DNA from: UMGS1601 sp964617585
GTDB taxonomy: Bacteria; Bacillota; Clostridia; Oscillospirales; Ruminococcaceae
Direction of reading: 5' to 3'
Assembly (NCBI GenBank): GCA_964617585.1
Contig: CAZTXS010000001.1
Coordinates: forward strand, 94,151-158,150
Length of the DNA stretch: 64,000 bases
Below are positions 17,958-27,754 of the stretch, piece by piece; the stretch's first letter is position 1, and every line of letters begins with the position of its first letter. The position numbers were made by a program, and so were the translations under genes. Below the pieces are notes generated by a model that saw only the letters and a program-made list of their open reading frames with translations, ran no database searches and was not told the origin of the DNA.

Positions 17958-19535
17958 TTAATCTTTTGTTACCATCCACAATTTAACTGTAGCCGTGCAG
18001 TGATACTTAAAGTCGTGAATATTAGACCTGCAAGCCGTTATATCCTGCTGATGCGAGATAGGAAGCCAAATAGCTTTGTCAGCAACAAACTGCTCCATCT
18101 TAGCATACATTGCGTTTCTTGAATCGCCTGAAGGCTCTTTAGCGGCGTTTGAAATCATCTCTACATATTCTTTATAAGCCGCCTTATCGTCATCGTTCTT
18201 AGCAAGATTAAATCTAGCTACGTTCATACCTGCGTTTGTATCGCTCATGAGGTTCATGAAGTTATCAGGGTCGCCGTTATCTCCCGACCAGCCGTAGAAG
18301 CAGATATCGTAATCGCCTGCGATTGTTTTTTCTTTATACGTAGTCCAGTCGTAAGGATCTATAGTACATTCAACGCCTACCTTTGAAAAATATCCCTGAA
18401 TAGCTTCCGTCAGCTTCTGACCGGTAGCCGTGTTATACGGTCTTGGATTCGTATAAGTAATAATATGAACTTTAGTGATTCCTTTTTCTGCAAGAGTAGC
18501 CTTAGCAGCTTCGGGATCGTAAGAAATCTGAGTTACGTCAGCGCTGTATCCGGGAACAAATGTAGGAAGAACAGTGGTAGCCTTCTCAGCGTAATCCTGG
18601 TACAACGATGTAACAAGCTCGTCAACATTTACTGCCTGTGAAAGAGCCTTACGGGTTTCAAGATCAAGTCTTTCAACGTTGTAAGCCATATAGTTTACAT
18701 TCATACCCGGAGTTTTGTTTACTGTGATATTTTCATCGCTTTCAAGACCTGCAACCTGATTTGTATCGATTCCGTCAATCATATCTACGCTGCCTGACTG
18801 AAGCTCGGCAATCTTTGTTGAAGAATCTTCAATAGTACGGATAACTATGTTCTTGGTTTTAGCCTTACCTTCTTCATTCCAGTAATCATCGTTAGCAACG
18901 AGCTTAACATCCTGACCCTTGTCCCATGAAACAAACTTGTAAGGACCCGTACCTACAGGGTCTGTCATCAGCGTACCGGCCTCAGCGGCAGTAGGGCTTA
19001 CCATTGGAGCTCCGAATACCATCGCAAGGTTAGCAAGGAAAGGAGTTGAAGGCTGTGATAATGTAATCTTAACCGAATAATCGTCTACAACCTCGCACTT
19101 TGAAACATAGCCCCATACGAAATCGGCATATGTCATATCGTCAGTCTTATTGATTGTGTTACGTTCTACATTGTACTTAACAGCTTCAGCGTTGAAATCC
19201 GTACCGTCATGGAACTTAACTCCTTCTCTCAGCTTAAAAGTATACTCTAAGCCGTCGTCAGAAATCTCCCACGATTCAGCAAGACAAGGTTTAACCTCTG
19301 TTGAATCATCGGCATAAGTCAAAAGTCCCTCGTAAATCTGGTTTGTAACCTTTGCAGATTCACCGTCGTCAACAATCTGCGGGTCAAGACCTCTCGGATC
19401 AGCGCCCTGCGCATATGTTAATGTGTCGCTTGCACTGTTTGAGCTTTTGGATGAATCATCCTTATCTCCGCATGCAGCAAGACACGTCACAGCCAGTGAA
19501 GCCGCTAACAATGCACTTAAAATTCTTTTCTTCAT
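17958..19535 (-). CDS. oppA: Oligopeptide-binding lipoprotein OppA
   Basis: About 525 aa from ATG 19535 (AAAGGAAG upstream). The signal peptide ends in lipobox LAAC. Family 5 solute-binding features: DPRGLDPQIVDDGES, GLLTY, LAESWEISDDGLEYTF and VKYNVERN. Surface-anchored, it captures peptides for OppBCDF. Being first in the operon and separated from oppB by about 180 bp suggests it can be made in excess. Confidence 0.92.
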   Translation of the reverse strand: MKKRILSALLAASLAVTCLAACGDKDDSSKSSNSASDTLTYAQGADPRGLDPQIVDDGESAKVTNQIYEGLLTYADDSTEVKPCLAESWEISDDGLEYTFKLREGVKFHDGTDFNAEAVKYNVERNTINKTDDMTYADFVWGYVSKCEVVDDYSVKITLSQPSTPFLANLAMVFGAPMVSPTAAEAGTLMTDPVGTGPYKFVSWDKGQDVKLVANDDYWNEEGKAKTKNIVIRTIEDSSTKIAELQSGSVDMIDGIDTNQVAGLESDENITVNKTPGMNVNYMAYNVERLDLETRKALSQAVNVDELVTSLYQDYAEKATTVLPTFVPGYSADVTQISYDPEAAKATLAEKGITKVHIITYTNPRPYNTATGQKLTEAIQGYFSKVGVECTIDPYDWTTYKEKTIAGDYDICFYGWSGDNGDPDNFMNLMSDTNAGMNVARFNLAKNDDDKAAYKEYVEMISNAAKEPSGDSRNAMYAKMEQFVADKAIWLPISHQQDITACRSNIHDFKYHCTATVKLWMVTKD

Positions 19536-19648
19536 GTCTTTTCTTCCTTTCAAAGTTACAAAAACAAAAGACGCCCGCAAAAACAACAAAACACATTTAT
19601 GAAGTGTTACTGTGATTCGCAGCGCCTTTGCCTTTGCTGTTTTATTAC

Positions 19649-19667
19649 ATCCGAAACTCTTTCGGAT
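19649..19667. promoter_or_regulatory. Perfect leader hairpin upstream of oppA
   Basis: 8-bp arms ATCCGAAA/TTTCGGAT with a 3-nt loop, inside the oppA 5' leader and not followed by a T-run in the oppA direction. Could stabilise the mRNA or bind a regulator; function inferred only. Confidence 0.45.
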
Positions 19668-19680
19668 TTAATACATTTTA

Positions 19681-19709
19681 ATTATATATTATATAAAAAA
19701 CACATTCAA
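19681..19709 (-). promoter_or_regulatory. Probable opp operon promoter
   Basis: On the minus strand: TTGAAT (19709-19704), 17-bp spacer, TATAAT (19686-19681). A leader of about 140 nt precedes oppA. Confidence 0.6.
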
Positions 19710-19782
19710 TAGTAAATGTAAACAAATAGAACGTATAAATTTCGTGAAATATTCTAACTATTTGCAAATATCACAAAAAAAT

Positions 19783-20574
19783 CTATAATTTAGTACCGCA
19801 TTTTATGCAGAATAAATCTCCGTCGCTTGCCGTTTCCCCGCAGTTAGGGCATTTTTTAGCAATAATTTCAGCTTCAACAGCCTGAATTTCTTCTTTTTTG
19901 CAGTCTGCAGATTCAGACTGTTCATCGGAATGTAAATCCCGCTCTGTTAAATCATCATCGTCCATAATAAAAGACACGTCTTTTTCACCGCTGCGCCTCG
20001 GACGCTTCATATCAGATTTCGCAGGAAACATCGCAAACAGCGAAACAAGAACCATAACAAGCCCGAGTATAAAAGCAGGAAAAATCGAAAACAGAGCAAG
20101 CCATCTTCCCGCCTTGAAAACATTTTCATATTCGGCATAAAATCCGCCTGCAAATCCGTAAACCAAAGGACCTGCTGCAATCGCACAAACAAGTAGCAAG
20201 CCTGCAATGCAGATAAGCGATACGCCGTAGCTCCTGAAAGCTCTGTAAATATACACTCTGTACATCTTATATAAAATAATCCATATAACTAGCAGAAGCA
20301 AAAGAACCGCCGCCAATACTATAACAGACGCAGCCGAGCCAAGCCAGCTTATTGTCCGGCTTATGTCAAAGGTTTCATGAATCTTAACATTATCATCGCC
20401 GAAAGCGCCAAGAAAACGCTGCATTGCTTCAGAGCCGCTCAAAACAAATCCGAAAAAGGACGAAACCGAAAACAGAAAGCCTGTTATCATAGTCGTGATA
20501 ACCAAAATTACGGCCGTCATAACACCGCTTGTCCCAAGCTTATTTTCAAGCCTGAATTTTTCTTTGCCGTTCAT
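19783..20574 (-). CDS. Membrane protein with C-terminal zinc ribbon, function unknown
   Basis: 263 aa; AGGGAGG site ahead of ATG 20574. About four hydrophobic segments (roughly 17-45, 73-92, 98-130 and 150-175), an acidic linker, then a C-terminal zinc ribbon C-P-N-C-G...C-I-K-C-G-T-K-L. Zinc-ribbon membrane proteins of this layout are common in Clostridia and uncharacterised. Apparently monocistronic. Confidence 0.7.
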   Translation of the reverse strand: MNGKEKFRLENKLGTSGVMTAVILVITTMITGFLFSVSSFFGFVLSGSEAMQRFLGAFGDDNVKIHETFDISRTISWLGSAASVIVLAAVLLLLLVIWIILYKMYRVYIYRAFRSYGVSLICIAGLLLVCAIAAGPLVYGFAGGFYAEYENVFKAGRWLALFSIFPAFILGLVMVLVSLFAMFPAKSDMKRPRRSGEKDVSFIMDDDDLTERDLHSDEQSESADCKKEEIQAVEAEIIAKKCPNCGETASDGDLFCIKCGTKL

Positions 20575-20768
20575 TGTATCCTCCCTAAAATTAAATCTGA
20601 ATATATTCTTGTGAAATTTATTAATTGTTTAATAATATTATATCTTTTCCTATGTGTTTTGTCAATATTGCAGCAGACTTAATTTTCCTAAAAAAATATC
20701 AAGCTTATTATGTCATTTATACATAAAAAACTTTCATCATTTTATCACATTAATTTTCTTAATTCCCC

Positions 20769-20797
20769 TTGACAATGATAATTAACTATATTAAAAT
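20769..20797 (+). promoter_or_regulatory. Promoter of the marR-ABC exporter operon
   Basis: TTGACA 20769-20774, 17-bp spacer, TAAAAT 20792-20797. Confidence 0.75.
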
Positions 20798-20810
20798 ATA
20801 ACCTAATTAA

Positions 20811-20829
20811 TATTTAACCAGGTTAAATA
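20811..20829. promoter_or_regulatory. Palindromic operator, probable MarR site
   Basis: TATTTAACC-A-GGTTAAATA, a perfect 19-bp palindrome with one central base, lying just downstream of the -10 box and ahead of marR. A partial half-site, AACCTAATTAATA, sits 14 bp upstream. Position and symmetry fit repression by the MarR protein encoded next. Confidence 0.65.
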
Positions 20830-20852
20830 TATTTACAGAATGGAGAATAATT

Positions 20853-21344
20853 ATGCAGGAATGTGATAATCAAATAAGTGAAAAGAGTCTTTTGAAATTC
20901 TTGACGATAATGAAAAAGTTTCATATCTTAGCGTTATCGCTTCATAGAATTCAGAAAATACACCTTAACGTTTCGCACACAGACTTCAATACCATGTGCT
21001 ATATTATGCAGATAGCAGAGAGAAATCCGAACGGAGTAAGCATAGGTAATCTGGCAAAAGCGCTTAAGGTTTCTCCGCCCGCTGCGTCAAAGGCTATATC
21101 CTCTCTTGAAAAAAGAGGCTTTGTAAAAAGAATGATAAATTTAAATAACCGGAGAATCGTCACGGTAATACCAACCGAAAACGGTAAAAAAGCAATGGAT
21201 GAAGACAAAATATTTTTCGAGAAAGTAGCAAGAAATGTCTATCATGTAATAAACGAAGAAAAGCTAAACGAGATAGACTGCCTTCTGCAACAGGTATATG
21301 ATGTAGTATACGACACTATAGAAAAGGAGAAGAGAAGCATATGA
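20853..21344 (+). CDS. MarR-family transcriptional regulator
   Basis: 163 aa. Winged-helix core at about 55-125: GVSIGNLAKALKVSPPAAS recognition helix and LEKRGFVKRMINLNNRRIV wing, with helical dimerisation ends. MarR dimers are released from palindromes by small ligands. It overlaps the exporter gene by 4 nt and presumably controls it, autoregulating through the 19-bp palindrome upstream. Confidence 0.88.
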   Translation: MQECDNQISEKSLLKFLTIMKKFHILALSLHRIQKIHLNVSHTDFNTMCYIMQIAERNPNGVSIGNLAKALKVSPPAASKAISSLEKRGFVKRMINLNNRRIVTVIPTENGKKAMDEDKIFFEKVARNVYHVINEEKLNEIDCLLQQVYDVVYDTIEKEKRSI

Positions 21345-23677
21345 AAAACATCTTAAAATACTTAAAAAGATACTGGCTGCAATGCCTTTTGGTATTTGCG
21401 CTGCTGCTGGTTCAGGCATACTGCGATTTGGCTCTGCCTGACTACACTTCAAAAATAGTCGATACGGGTATTCAAAACGGCGGTATTGCAAATATAGCTC
21501 CCGATGTTATCACTCAAAGTGATTTAAATACGCTTTCGGTATTTTTAAAGGACAGTGAAATTGACTATATCCAAAAGTTCTATAAACAGACAAACGACTT
21601 AAATAAGACGGATATTCCGTTTGAGAATATAAAAGAAAGCGAAAGCTATTATATTCTCAATACCGAGGAAGAAAAGGATATTAAAGCCTTGAACAAAACC
21701 TTTTCAAAAGCTATGATAACAACATCGGTATTGGATAAAATGACGAAAGAACAATTTGAAGAAATGTTCGCTCAAGCACAAAACGAAGCTCCCACTGTTT
21801 CCCTTCAGGATATGACCGATGAACAAACGCAGGCGTTTTCACAGCTTCAGGAAATGATGAGCGATGAGAATTTGTTCAACGCAGTTAAGCTGATAGATTT
21901 ACAGATTAAAGCGGGTCTGATGTCCAAAGACGAGCTGATAAGTATAAGAAACAATATGTATGACTCATACGGTGAAGATATGGCGGAATCGGTTGCCATA
22001 ACATATACAAAGCAGATTTACTCAAACGCAGGGGTTAACATGGACGAATTACAGCAGGATTATCTGTTCAGCGCCGGAGCTAAAATGCTTCTGCTTGCTT
22101 TTATAATGACGGCTGTTTCAATAATAGTAGGTATGATAGCTTCAAGAGTATCGGCCGGTTTGGGAATGAATTTGAGAGAAAAGATGTTTAAAAAGGTGGT
22201 ATCCTTCTCCCATACAGAAATGGATAAGTTCTCAACCTCTTCCCTTATAACAAGAAGCACAAACGACGTTCAGCAGGTTCAGATAGTTGTTGTTATGTTC
22301 CTGAGAATGATAGCATATGCGCCTATTCTTGCAATCGGCGGAATATTCAAAGTTCTCTCCACCACCGTTTCAATGACATGGATCATTGCGGTTGCAGTAG
22401 CGGCGGTACTTTGCTTGGTTATTGTTCTTATGACAGTAGCGATGCCGAAGTTCAAAATCATGCAAACGCTGGTAGATAAGTTAAACCTTATCGCAAGAGA
22501 GATTCTCACGGGGCTTCCCGTTATCAGGGCGTTCAGCAGAGAGAAATATGAAGAGGACAGATTTGACAAGGCAAATACCGACCTGAAGAAAACGCAGCTT
22601 TTCACAAACAGAGTAATGACGTTTATGATGCCTGCTATGATGCTTATTATGAACGGCGTTACCGTACTTATAATCTGGGTAGCTGCATATCACATTGACG
22701 ACGGTTCGCTTCAGGTCGGACAGATGACCGCTTTCATCACGTATACTATGCAGATAATAATGTCGTTTTTGATGCTGACAATGATTTCGGTTATGCTTCC
22801 CCGTTCCATAGTTTCGGCAAACCGTATAGAAGAGGTTCTTAAAACAGAGCCTGTAATACAAGATAAAACAAACACAACCATGCAAAGGATTTCCAAAGGC
22901 GAGGTTAAATTCGACCATGTTTCCTTTAAATATCCCGACGCCGACGAATATGTTCTTGAGGATATTGATTTCACTGCCGAACCGGGAAAGGTTACGGCTT
23001 TCATCGGAAGCACCGGAAGCGGAAAATCCACTCTTATTCACCTTATACCGAGATTTTATGATGTAACCGACGGCAGCATAACAATAGACGGAATAGACAT
23101 AAGAGATATGCCGCAGCTTTCGCTCAGGGAAGAAATAGGCTTCGTTCCTCAAAAGGGAGTATTATTCTCAGGAACGATAGCTTCAAATCTGAGATTCGGA
23201 AGAGAGGAAGCTACCGATGAAGAAATTCAAAAGGCGGCTTCAATCGCTCAGGCTACCGAGTTTATAGACCTTAAGCCGGATAAATACAACAGCGAGATCG
23301 CTCAGGGCGGCGACAATGTGTCGGGAGGTCAAAAGCAAAGGCTTTCAATCGCAAGGGCTATAGCTAAAAACCCAAAGATATTTATTTTTGACGACAGCTT
23401 CTCGGCTCTTGACTTTAAAACGGACGCAGCTCTCAGAAAAGAGCTTCTCAAAAACATCTCGGACGCAACCGTTTTCATAGTTGCTCAAAGGATTTCAACT
23501 ATCCTTAACGCCGATCAGATTATCGTTCTCGACGACGGTAAAATAGTCGGAAAGGGAACGCACAGCGAGCTTCTGGATTCCTGCGAAGTTTATAAACAGA
23601 TAGCTCTTTCACAGCTTTCGCAAAGCGAGCTTAATAAAAACAAAAATGCAGGTTCCGGCAGAAGGGAGGAGAAATAA
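21341..23677 (+). CDS. ABC multidrug exporter half-transporter with degenerate ATP site
   Basis: 778 aa, about 190 residues longer than usual because of a long predicted extracytoplasmic insert (about 40-235) between TM1 and TM2. Remaining membrane helices to about 470. ATPase: Walker A GSTGSGKS, signature VSGGQKQR, Walker B IFIFDDSFSALD with Asp instead of the catalytic Glu, and Gln instead of the H-loop His (VAQRIST). It therefore supplies the non-catalytic site of a heterodimer with the next gene, as in BmrC/BmrD or LmrCD. Confidence 0.9.
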   Translation: MKNILKYLKRYWLQCLLVFALLLVQAYCDLALPDYTSKIVDTGIQNGGIANIAPDVITQSDLNTLSVFLKDSEIDYIQKFYKQTNDLNKTDIPFENIKESESYYILNTEEEKDIKALNKTFSKAMITTSVLDKMTKEQFEEMFAQAQNEAPTVSLQDMTDEQTQAFSQLQEMMSDENLFNAVKLIDLQIKAGLMSKDELISIRNNMYDSYGEDMAESVAITYTKQIYSNAGVNMDELQQDYLFSAGAKMLLLAFIMTAVSIIVGMIASRVSAGLGMNLREKMFKKVVSFSHTEMDKFSTSSLITRSTNDVQQVQIVVVMFLRMIAYAPILAIGGIFKVLSTTVSMTWIIAVAVAAVLCLVIVLMTVAMPKFKIMQTLVDKLNLIAREILTGLPVIRAFSREKYEEDRFDKANTDLKKTQLFTNRVMTFMMPAMMLIMNGVTVLIIWVAAYHIDDGSLQVGQMTAFITYTMQIIMSFLMLTMISVMLPRSIVSANRIEEVLKTEPVIQDKTNTTMQRISKGEVKFDHVSFKYPDADEYVLEDIDFTAEPGKVTAFIGSTGSGKSTLIHLIPRFYDVTDGSITIDGIDIRDMPQLSLREEIGFVPQKGVLFSGTIASNLRFGREEATDEEIQKAASIAQATEFIDLKPDKYNSEIAQGGDNVSGGQKQRLSIARAIAKNPKIFIFDDSFSALDFKTDAALRKELLKNISDATVFIVAQRISTILNADQIIVLDDGKIVGKGTHSELLDSCEVYKQIALSQLSQSELNKNKNAGSGRREEK

Positions 23678-23678
23678 T

Positions 23679-25517
23679 ATGGCTGAAAGAAAAACGCCTA
23701 TGAGAAGAGGACCTCACGGAGGAGGAATGTCCGCAGAAAAGGCAAAGGATTTCAAGGGTTCAATAAGAAAGCTTCTCGGATATATAGGAAAATTCAAAAT
23801 CGCAATGATTTTTGTAATTGTATTCGCTATCGGAGGAACGGTTTTTAATATTGTCGGTCCTAAAATAAGCGGTAAAGCGACTACAAAGCTTTTTAACGGT
23901 CTTGTTTCAAAAATTCAAGGCACGGGCGGAATTGACTTTGACGCCATAAAACGACTTCTTCTGATACTTTTGGGACTGTATTGCCTGTCGGCAGTATTCT
24001 CATTCATACAAGGATGGATAATGACAGGAATTTCGCAGAAGATTTCCTACACCATGAGAAAAGAGATTTCTCAGAAGCTTAACCGGCTTCCTATGAGCTA
24101 TTTTGACAAAACAACTCACGGCGAGGTTCTCTCACGTATCACAAACGACGTTGATACCCTTTCTATGAACTTAAACCAGGCGGCTACTCAGCTCATTACT
24201 TCTGTTACCACGCTTATCGGAATCCTTATAATGATGCTCTCCATAAGCGGAATTATGACCCTTATCACTCTTGCTATGCTTCCTATATCTGTTGTGCTTA
24301 TTCTTATAGTAGTTAAGAAATCGCAAAAATATTTCAAGGCTCAGCAGGAATATTTAGGTCATATAAACGGTCAGGTTGAAGAGGTTTACGGCGGCCACAC
24401 GGTCATAAAAGCGTTTAACCGTGAAAAAGCCGTTGTAAGCGAATTCAAGAAAACAAACGAAACTCTTTACAAGGCCGGATGGAAGTCGCAGTTTCTTTCG
24501 GGAATGATGCAGCCTATTATGCAGTTTGTCGGAAATTTAGGTTACGTTGCGGTTTCTGTAAGCGGAGCTTACTTAGCGGTAAAGGGCAGCATAGAGGTCG
24601 GAGATATTCAGTCGTTTATTCAATATGTAAGGCAGTTTACACAGCCTATTCAGCAGGTTGCACAGGTTTCAAATATGCTTCAGTCAACCGCTGCCGCTGC
24701 CGAAAGGGTATTCGAGTTTTTAGAAGAGCCTGAAGAAGAACAGTTCACAAAAAATCACGCTCCTGTTCACGCTTCGGAGCTTAAGGGCAATATTGAATTC
24801 GATCACGTCTCCTTTGGATACACACCTGATAAAATTATAATCAACGACTTCTCGGCTAAAATAAAGGAAGGTCAGAAAATCGCTATTGTCGGTCCTACGG
24901 GAGCCGGAAAGACCACTATGGTTAAGCTGATTATGAGATTCTACGACATAAATTCCGGCAGCATTAAAATAGACGGTCACAATGTCTGCGACTTTGACAG
25001 AAGCGAGCTTCGTGAAGCGTTCGGAATGGTTCTTCAGGACACATGGCTGTTCAAGGGTACGGTTATGGAAAACATCCGTTACGGACGTCTTGACGCTACC
25101 GATGAAGAGGTTATTGAAGCGGCTAAGGCGGCTCATGTTCACCACTTTATACAAACGCTTCCTAACGGCTATGATATGGAGCTTAACGAGGAAGCCTCAA
25201 ACGTATCGGGCGGACAAAAACAGCTTCTCACCATAGCAAGGGCGATTCTGGCGGACAACAAAATTCTTATCCTGGATGAAGCTACCTCCTCGGTAGACAC
25301 CAGAACAGAGGTCAGAATCCAAAAAGCTATGGATAACCTGATGAAGGGCAGAACAAGCTTTATTATCGCCCATAGACTCTCGACCATTAAGGACGCAGAT
25401 TTAATACTTGTTATGAAAGACGGCGACATTGTAGAACAAGGCAATCATGAAGAGCTTTTAACCAAAAACGGTCTTTATGCCGAGCTTTACAATTCGCAGT
25501 TTGATTCAGCCGGCTAG
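23679..25517 (+). CDS. ABC multidrug exporter half-transporter, catalytic partner
   Basis: About 612 aa from ATG 23679 (GGGAGGAG upstream), one base after the preceding stop. Six membrane helices (about 30-330). Full consensus ATPase: GPTGAGKT, VSGGQKQL, LILDEATSSVD and IAHRLST. Forms the heterodimer with the previous gene; exports drugs, lipids or peptides. Confidence 0.92.
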   Translation: MAERKTPMRRGPHGGGMSAEKAKDFKGSIRKLLGYIGKFKIAMIFVIVFAIGGTVFNIVGPKISGKATTKLFNGLVSKIQGTGGIDFDAIKRLLLILLGLYCLSAVFSFIQGWIMTGISQKISYTMRKEISQKLNRLPMSYFDKTTHGEVLSRITNDVDTLSMNLNQAATQLITSVTTLIGILIMMLSISGIMTLITLAMLPISVVLILIVVKKSQKYFKAQQEYLGHINGQVEEVYGGHTVIKAFNREKAVVSEFKKTNETLYKAGWKSQFLSGMMQPIMQFVGNLGYVAVSVSGAYLAVKGSIEVGDIQSFIQYVRQFTQPIQQVAQVSNMLQSTAAAAERVFEFLEEPEEEQFTKNHAPVHASELKGNIEFDHVSFGYTPDKIIINDFSAKIKEGQKIAIVGPTGAGKTTMVKLIMRFYDINSGSIKIDGHNVCDFDRSELREAFGMVLQDTWLFKGTVMENIRYGRLDATDEEVIEAAKAAHVHHFIQTLPNGYDMELNEEASNVSGGQKQLLTIARAILADNKILILDEATSSVDTRTEVRIQKAMDNLMKGRTSFIIAHRLSTIKDADLILVMKDGDIVEQGNHEELLTKNGLYAELYNSQFDSAG

Positions 25518-25602
25518 AAAACTCAGCGATTTGCCTGACGCTTGCCTAATATGTTTTATTTGCAAGCCTGACAAAGGCTGAAAAAGCGTATCTTTTCACT
25601 GC

Positions 25603-25631
25603 TTGTAATTGACATATTAATATGTTATAAT
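25603..25631 (+). promoter_or_regulatory. Probable promoter of the flippase gene
   Basis: TTGTAA 25603-25608, 17-bp spacer, TATAAT 25626-25631; 5' leader of about 25 nt. Confidence 0.55.
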
Positions 25632-25661
25632 GATACAAAATCTCAGGGAAAGGGTAGGCAG

Positions 25662-27116
25662 ATGTCTGAAGAAAACAAGATTTCAAGCAGTTATAAAAAG
25701 CTGTTTTCAAACACGATAATATTTGCGGTCGGGCAGTTCAGTTCAAAAATACTGGTATTGCTGTTAGTTCCGATTTACACATATGCAATGTCAGACGCTG
25801 AGTTCGGCATAACCGATGTAATAATTCAGCTGGCAAACTGGCTTGTTCCCGTTGTTTCACTGACTGTATCCGAATCTATAACCCGATACGGACTTGACAG
25901 GGATTACGATAAGGCGAGCGTATTCACCATAGGAAATATAACAAATATCGGCGGTTTAATTATACTCGGCATAGTTATTCCCTTTGTCAGCGGAACTGAT
26001 TTTGTGCACAGATTTATTGATAATTACTCTCTGCTGCTTTTTATTTACGTTGCGACATCAAGCCTGAAGCTCCTGTACTCTTATTTTGTCAGAGCGCTTG
26101 AAATGGTTAAGCTTTATGCGTTTTGCAGTATCTTTACAACCTTCAGCACACTGATACTTACAATACTCTTTTTACTGGTTTTGAAAATAGGGGTTGCGGG
26201 TTATCTTCTGGCAATAATAATCTCTGATTTGGCGTCGATTGTATTGCTTATCCGAGCGGCAAAGCTGTGGAGGTTTATTAAATTTAAAAATCTCGACAAA
26301 AGCCTTGTGAAACAGATGCTTAAATACTGTATTCCGCTCATACCGGCTCAGCTTTTATGGCTTATAACCAACTCATCAGACTCATTTCTAACCACCTACT
26401 ATTTAGGCAAGGGTAAAAACGGAATACTTTCAGCCTCATATAAAATTCCGAACATAGTGTCTACAATATACATGATTTTCGGAATGGCTTGGAATATGTC
26501 TGCAATAACCGAAAAAGATTCGGGCGAACAGGAACGCTTCTACACAAATGTCTTTGATTCAAATCAATCGGTGCTTTATATAGTTTCGGCGTTTATACTG
26601 CTGCTTGTTACTCCCGTAACAAACGTATGGATAGGTCCCGCTTTCAGAGAATCGGTTAAATACGCTCCCATTCTTATATTTGCGACAGTTTTCACTTGCT
26701 ACGTTACTTTTTTCGGAACTATATATGCAGTCGCACAGAAATCCGTTCGTTCTCTTGTAACAAGCCTTATAGCAGGAGTTATAAACGTACTCATAAACGT
26801 GATATTAATTCCGGTCATAGGGTTATACGCTGCGGCTCTGTCAACATTAGCAGCATATCTGACCGTGTTTATAATAAGAGCCGCCGACACTCAAAAATAT
26901 CAGAAATTCGACTTGAAAATAAAAAAGATAATGATAAACTGTATATTACTGATACTGATGACGTGCGCTAATTATATAAGCGAAGCGTTTATTAAATATC
27001 CTGCGTTAATAATACTTTTCCTATCGGTTTATCTGCTCAATTACAGATGTCTTTTCAGAGTGGCAAAAACCGTATTACCGCAAAAAATCTTAAGGTTTTT
27101 ACCTTTTATAAAATAA
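25662..27116 (+). CDS. Polysaccharide/oligosaccharide flippase (MATE/MVF superfamily)
   Basis: 484 aa, with about 12-14 membrane segments spread evenly. N-terminus NTIIFAVGQFSSKILVLLLV followed by PIYTYAMSDAEFG matches Wzx/RfbX-type exporters of lipid-linked sugars. No glycosyltransferase cluster surrounds it, so the cargo is unknown; it may serve capsule or teichoic-acid-type polymers. It is followed after 18 bp by the YdbC-like gene. Confidence 0.83.
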   Translation: MSEENKISSSYKKLFSNTIIFAVGQFSSKILVLLLVPIYTYAMSDAEFGITDVIIQLANWLVPVVSLTVSESITRYGLDRDYDKASVFTIGNITNIGGLIILGIVIPFVSGTDFVHRFIDNYSLLLFIYVATSSLKLLYSYFVRALEMVKLYAFCSIFTTFSTLILTILFLLVLKIGVAGYLLAIIISDLASIVLLIRAAKLWRFIKFKNLDKSLVKQMLKYCIPLIPAQLLWLITNSSDSFLTTYYLGKGKNGILSASYKIPNIVSTIYMIFGMAWNMSAITEKDSGEQERFYTNVFDSNQSVLYIVSAFILLLVTPVTNVWIGPAFRESVKYAPILIFATVFTCYVTFFGTIYAVAQKSVRSLVTSLIAGVINVLINVILIPVIGLYAAALSTLAAYLTVFIIRAADTQKYQKFDLKIKKIMINCILLILMTCANYISEAFIKYPALIILFLSVYLLNYRCLFRVAKTVLPQKILRFLPFIK

Positions 27117-27134
27117 ATTTGGAGGATTGACAAA

Positions 27135-27386
27135 ATGGCAGAGCTTAAATTTGAAATCACTAAAGAGCTGGGGGTCCTTTCAACAAATGCGAAGGGTTGG
27201 ACAAAAGAGCTTAACATGGTATCCTGGAATGAAAGAGAACCAAAGTACGACCTCAGAGAATGGAATCCCGATCACTCAAGAATGGGAAAAGGAATAACCC
27301 TCACCGAAGATGAAATAAACTCGCTCAGAGCTATATTAAACGGCGAAGAGCTTGACGATGATATTGACGAGGATATGATTCTTTAA
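27135..27386 (+). CDS. YdbC/PC4-like single-strand nucleic-acid-binding protein
   Basis: 83 aa with a GGAGG site. Central KGWTKELNMVSWNEREPKYD and LREWNPDHSRMGKGITL correspond to the PC4-type curved sheet of Lactococcus YdbC, which binds single-stranded DNA or RNA. The acidic C-terminus ends DDDIDEDMIL. Role in transcription or repair inferred only from the family. Confidence 0.82.
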   Translation: MAELKFEITKELGVLSTNAKGWTKELNMVSWNEREPKYDLREWNPDHSRMGKGITLTEDEINSLRAILNGEELDDDIDEDMIL

Positions 27387-27464
27387 AATATTCCTTAAAA
27401 AAATCCTGTATCGCTTATGCTGATACCCTAAACGGAGAAATAAACAAATCGAATAGGATACAAA

Positions 27465-27507
27465 AACAACCAATGAGTAGCTCAACTAATACCCATTGGC
27501 TGTTTTT
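27465..27507 (+). terminator. Terminator downstream of the ydbC-like gene
   Basis: Stem AACAACCAATGAGTA / TACCCATTGGCTGTT followed by TTTTA. Confidence 0.8.
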
Positions 27508-27691
27508 ATATTGATTGGGAATAATAATCAAACAGCAAAGGACTTGGATTAACCTCAGCCTTCTCCGTTCCGCTATGCTCCGCTCCAAAGCCGTTCAAAA
27601 ACATTATACCGACTTTTGTATTTATTTTTTTCTAAAATGGGTCACATCTATTTACAACGCAGAAAAATCTGAAGTTTATTATGCAAGTCCC

Positions 27692-27720
27692 TTGACAAAT
27701 ATTTTCTTGTATGATATTAT
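27692..27720 (+). promoter_or_regulatory. tRNA-Gln promoter
   Basis: TTGACA 27692-27697, 17-bp spacer, TATTAT 27715-27720; 34 bp ahead of the mature tRNA 5' end. Confidence 0.8.
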
Positions 27721-27754
27721 TTAAAAGTTGATTTTATGGTTAAATTTTATTTTC

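Larger units (their letters stand above)
27387..27754. other. Intergenic region ydbC-like gene to tRNA-Gln
   Basis: 368 bp. Contains the ydbC-like terminator, a stretch of about 180 bp with no recognised signal, and the tRNA promoter. A 69-codon open frame at 27515-27724 ends next to the promoter boxes and has no ribosome site or domain, so it is not called. Confidence 0.6.

Noticed and set aside
27515..27724. 69-codon open frame before tRNA-Gln
   Set aside because: Runs through the tRNA promoter, has no SD and no recognisable protein feature.
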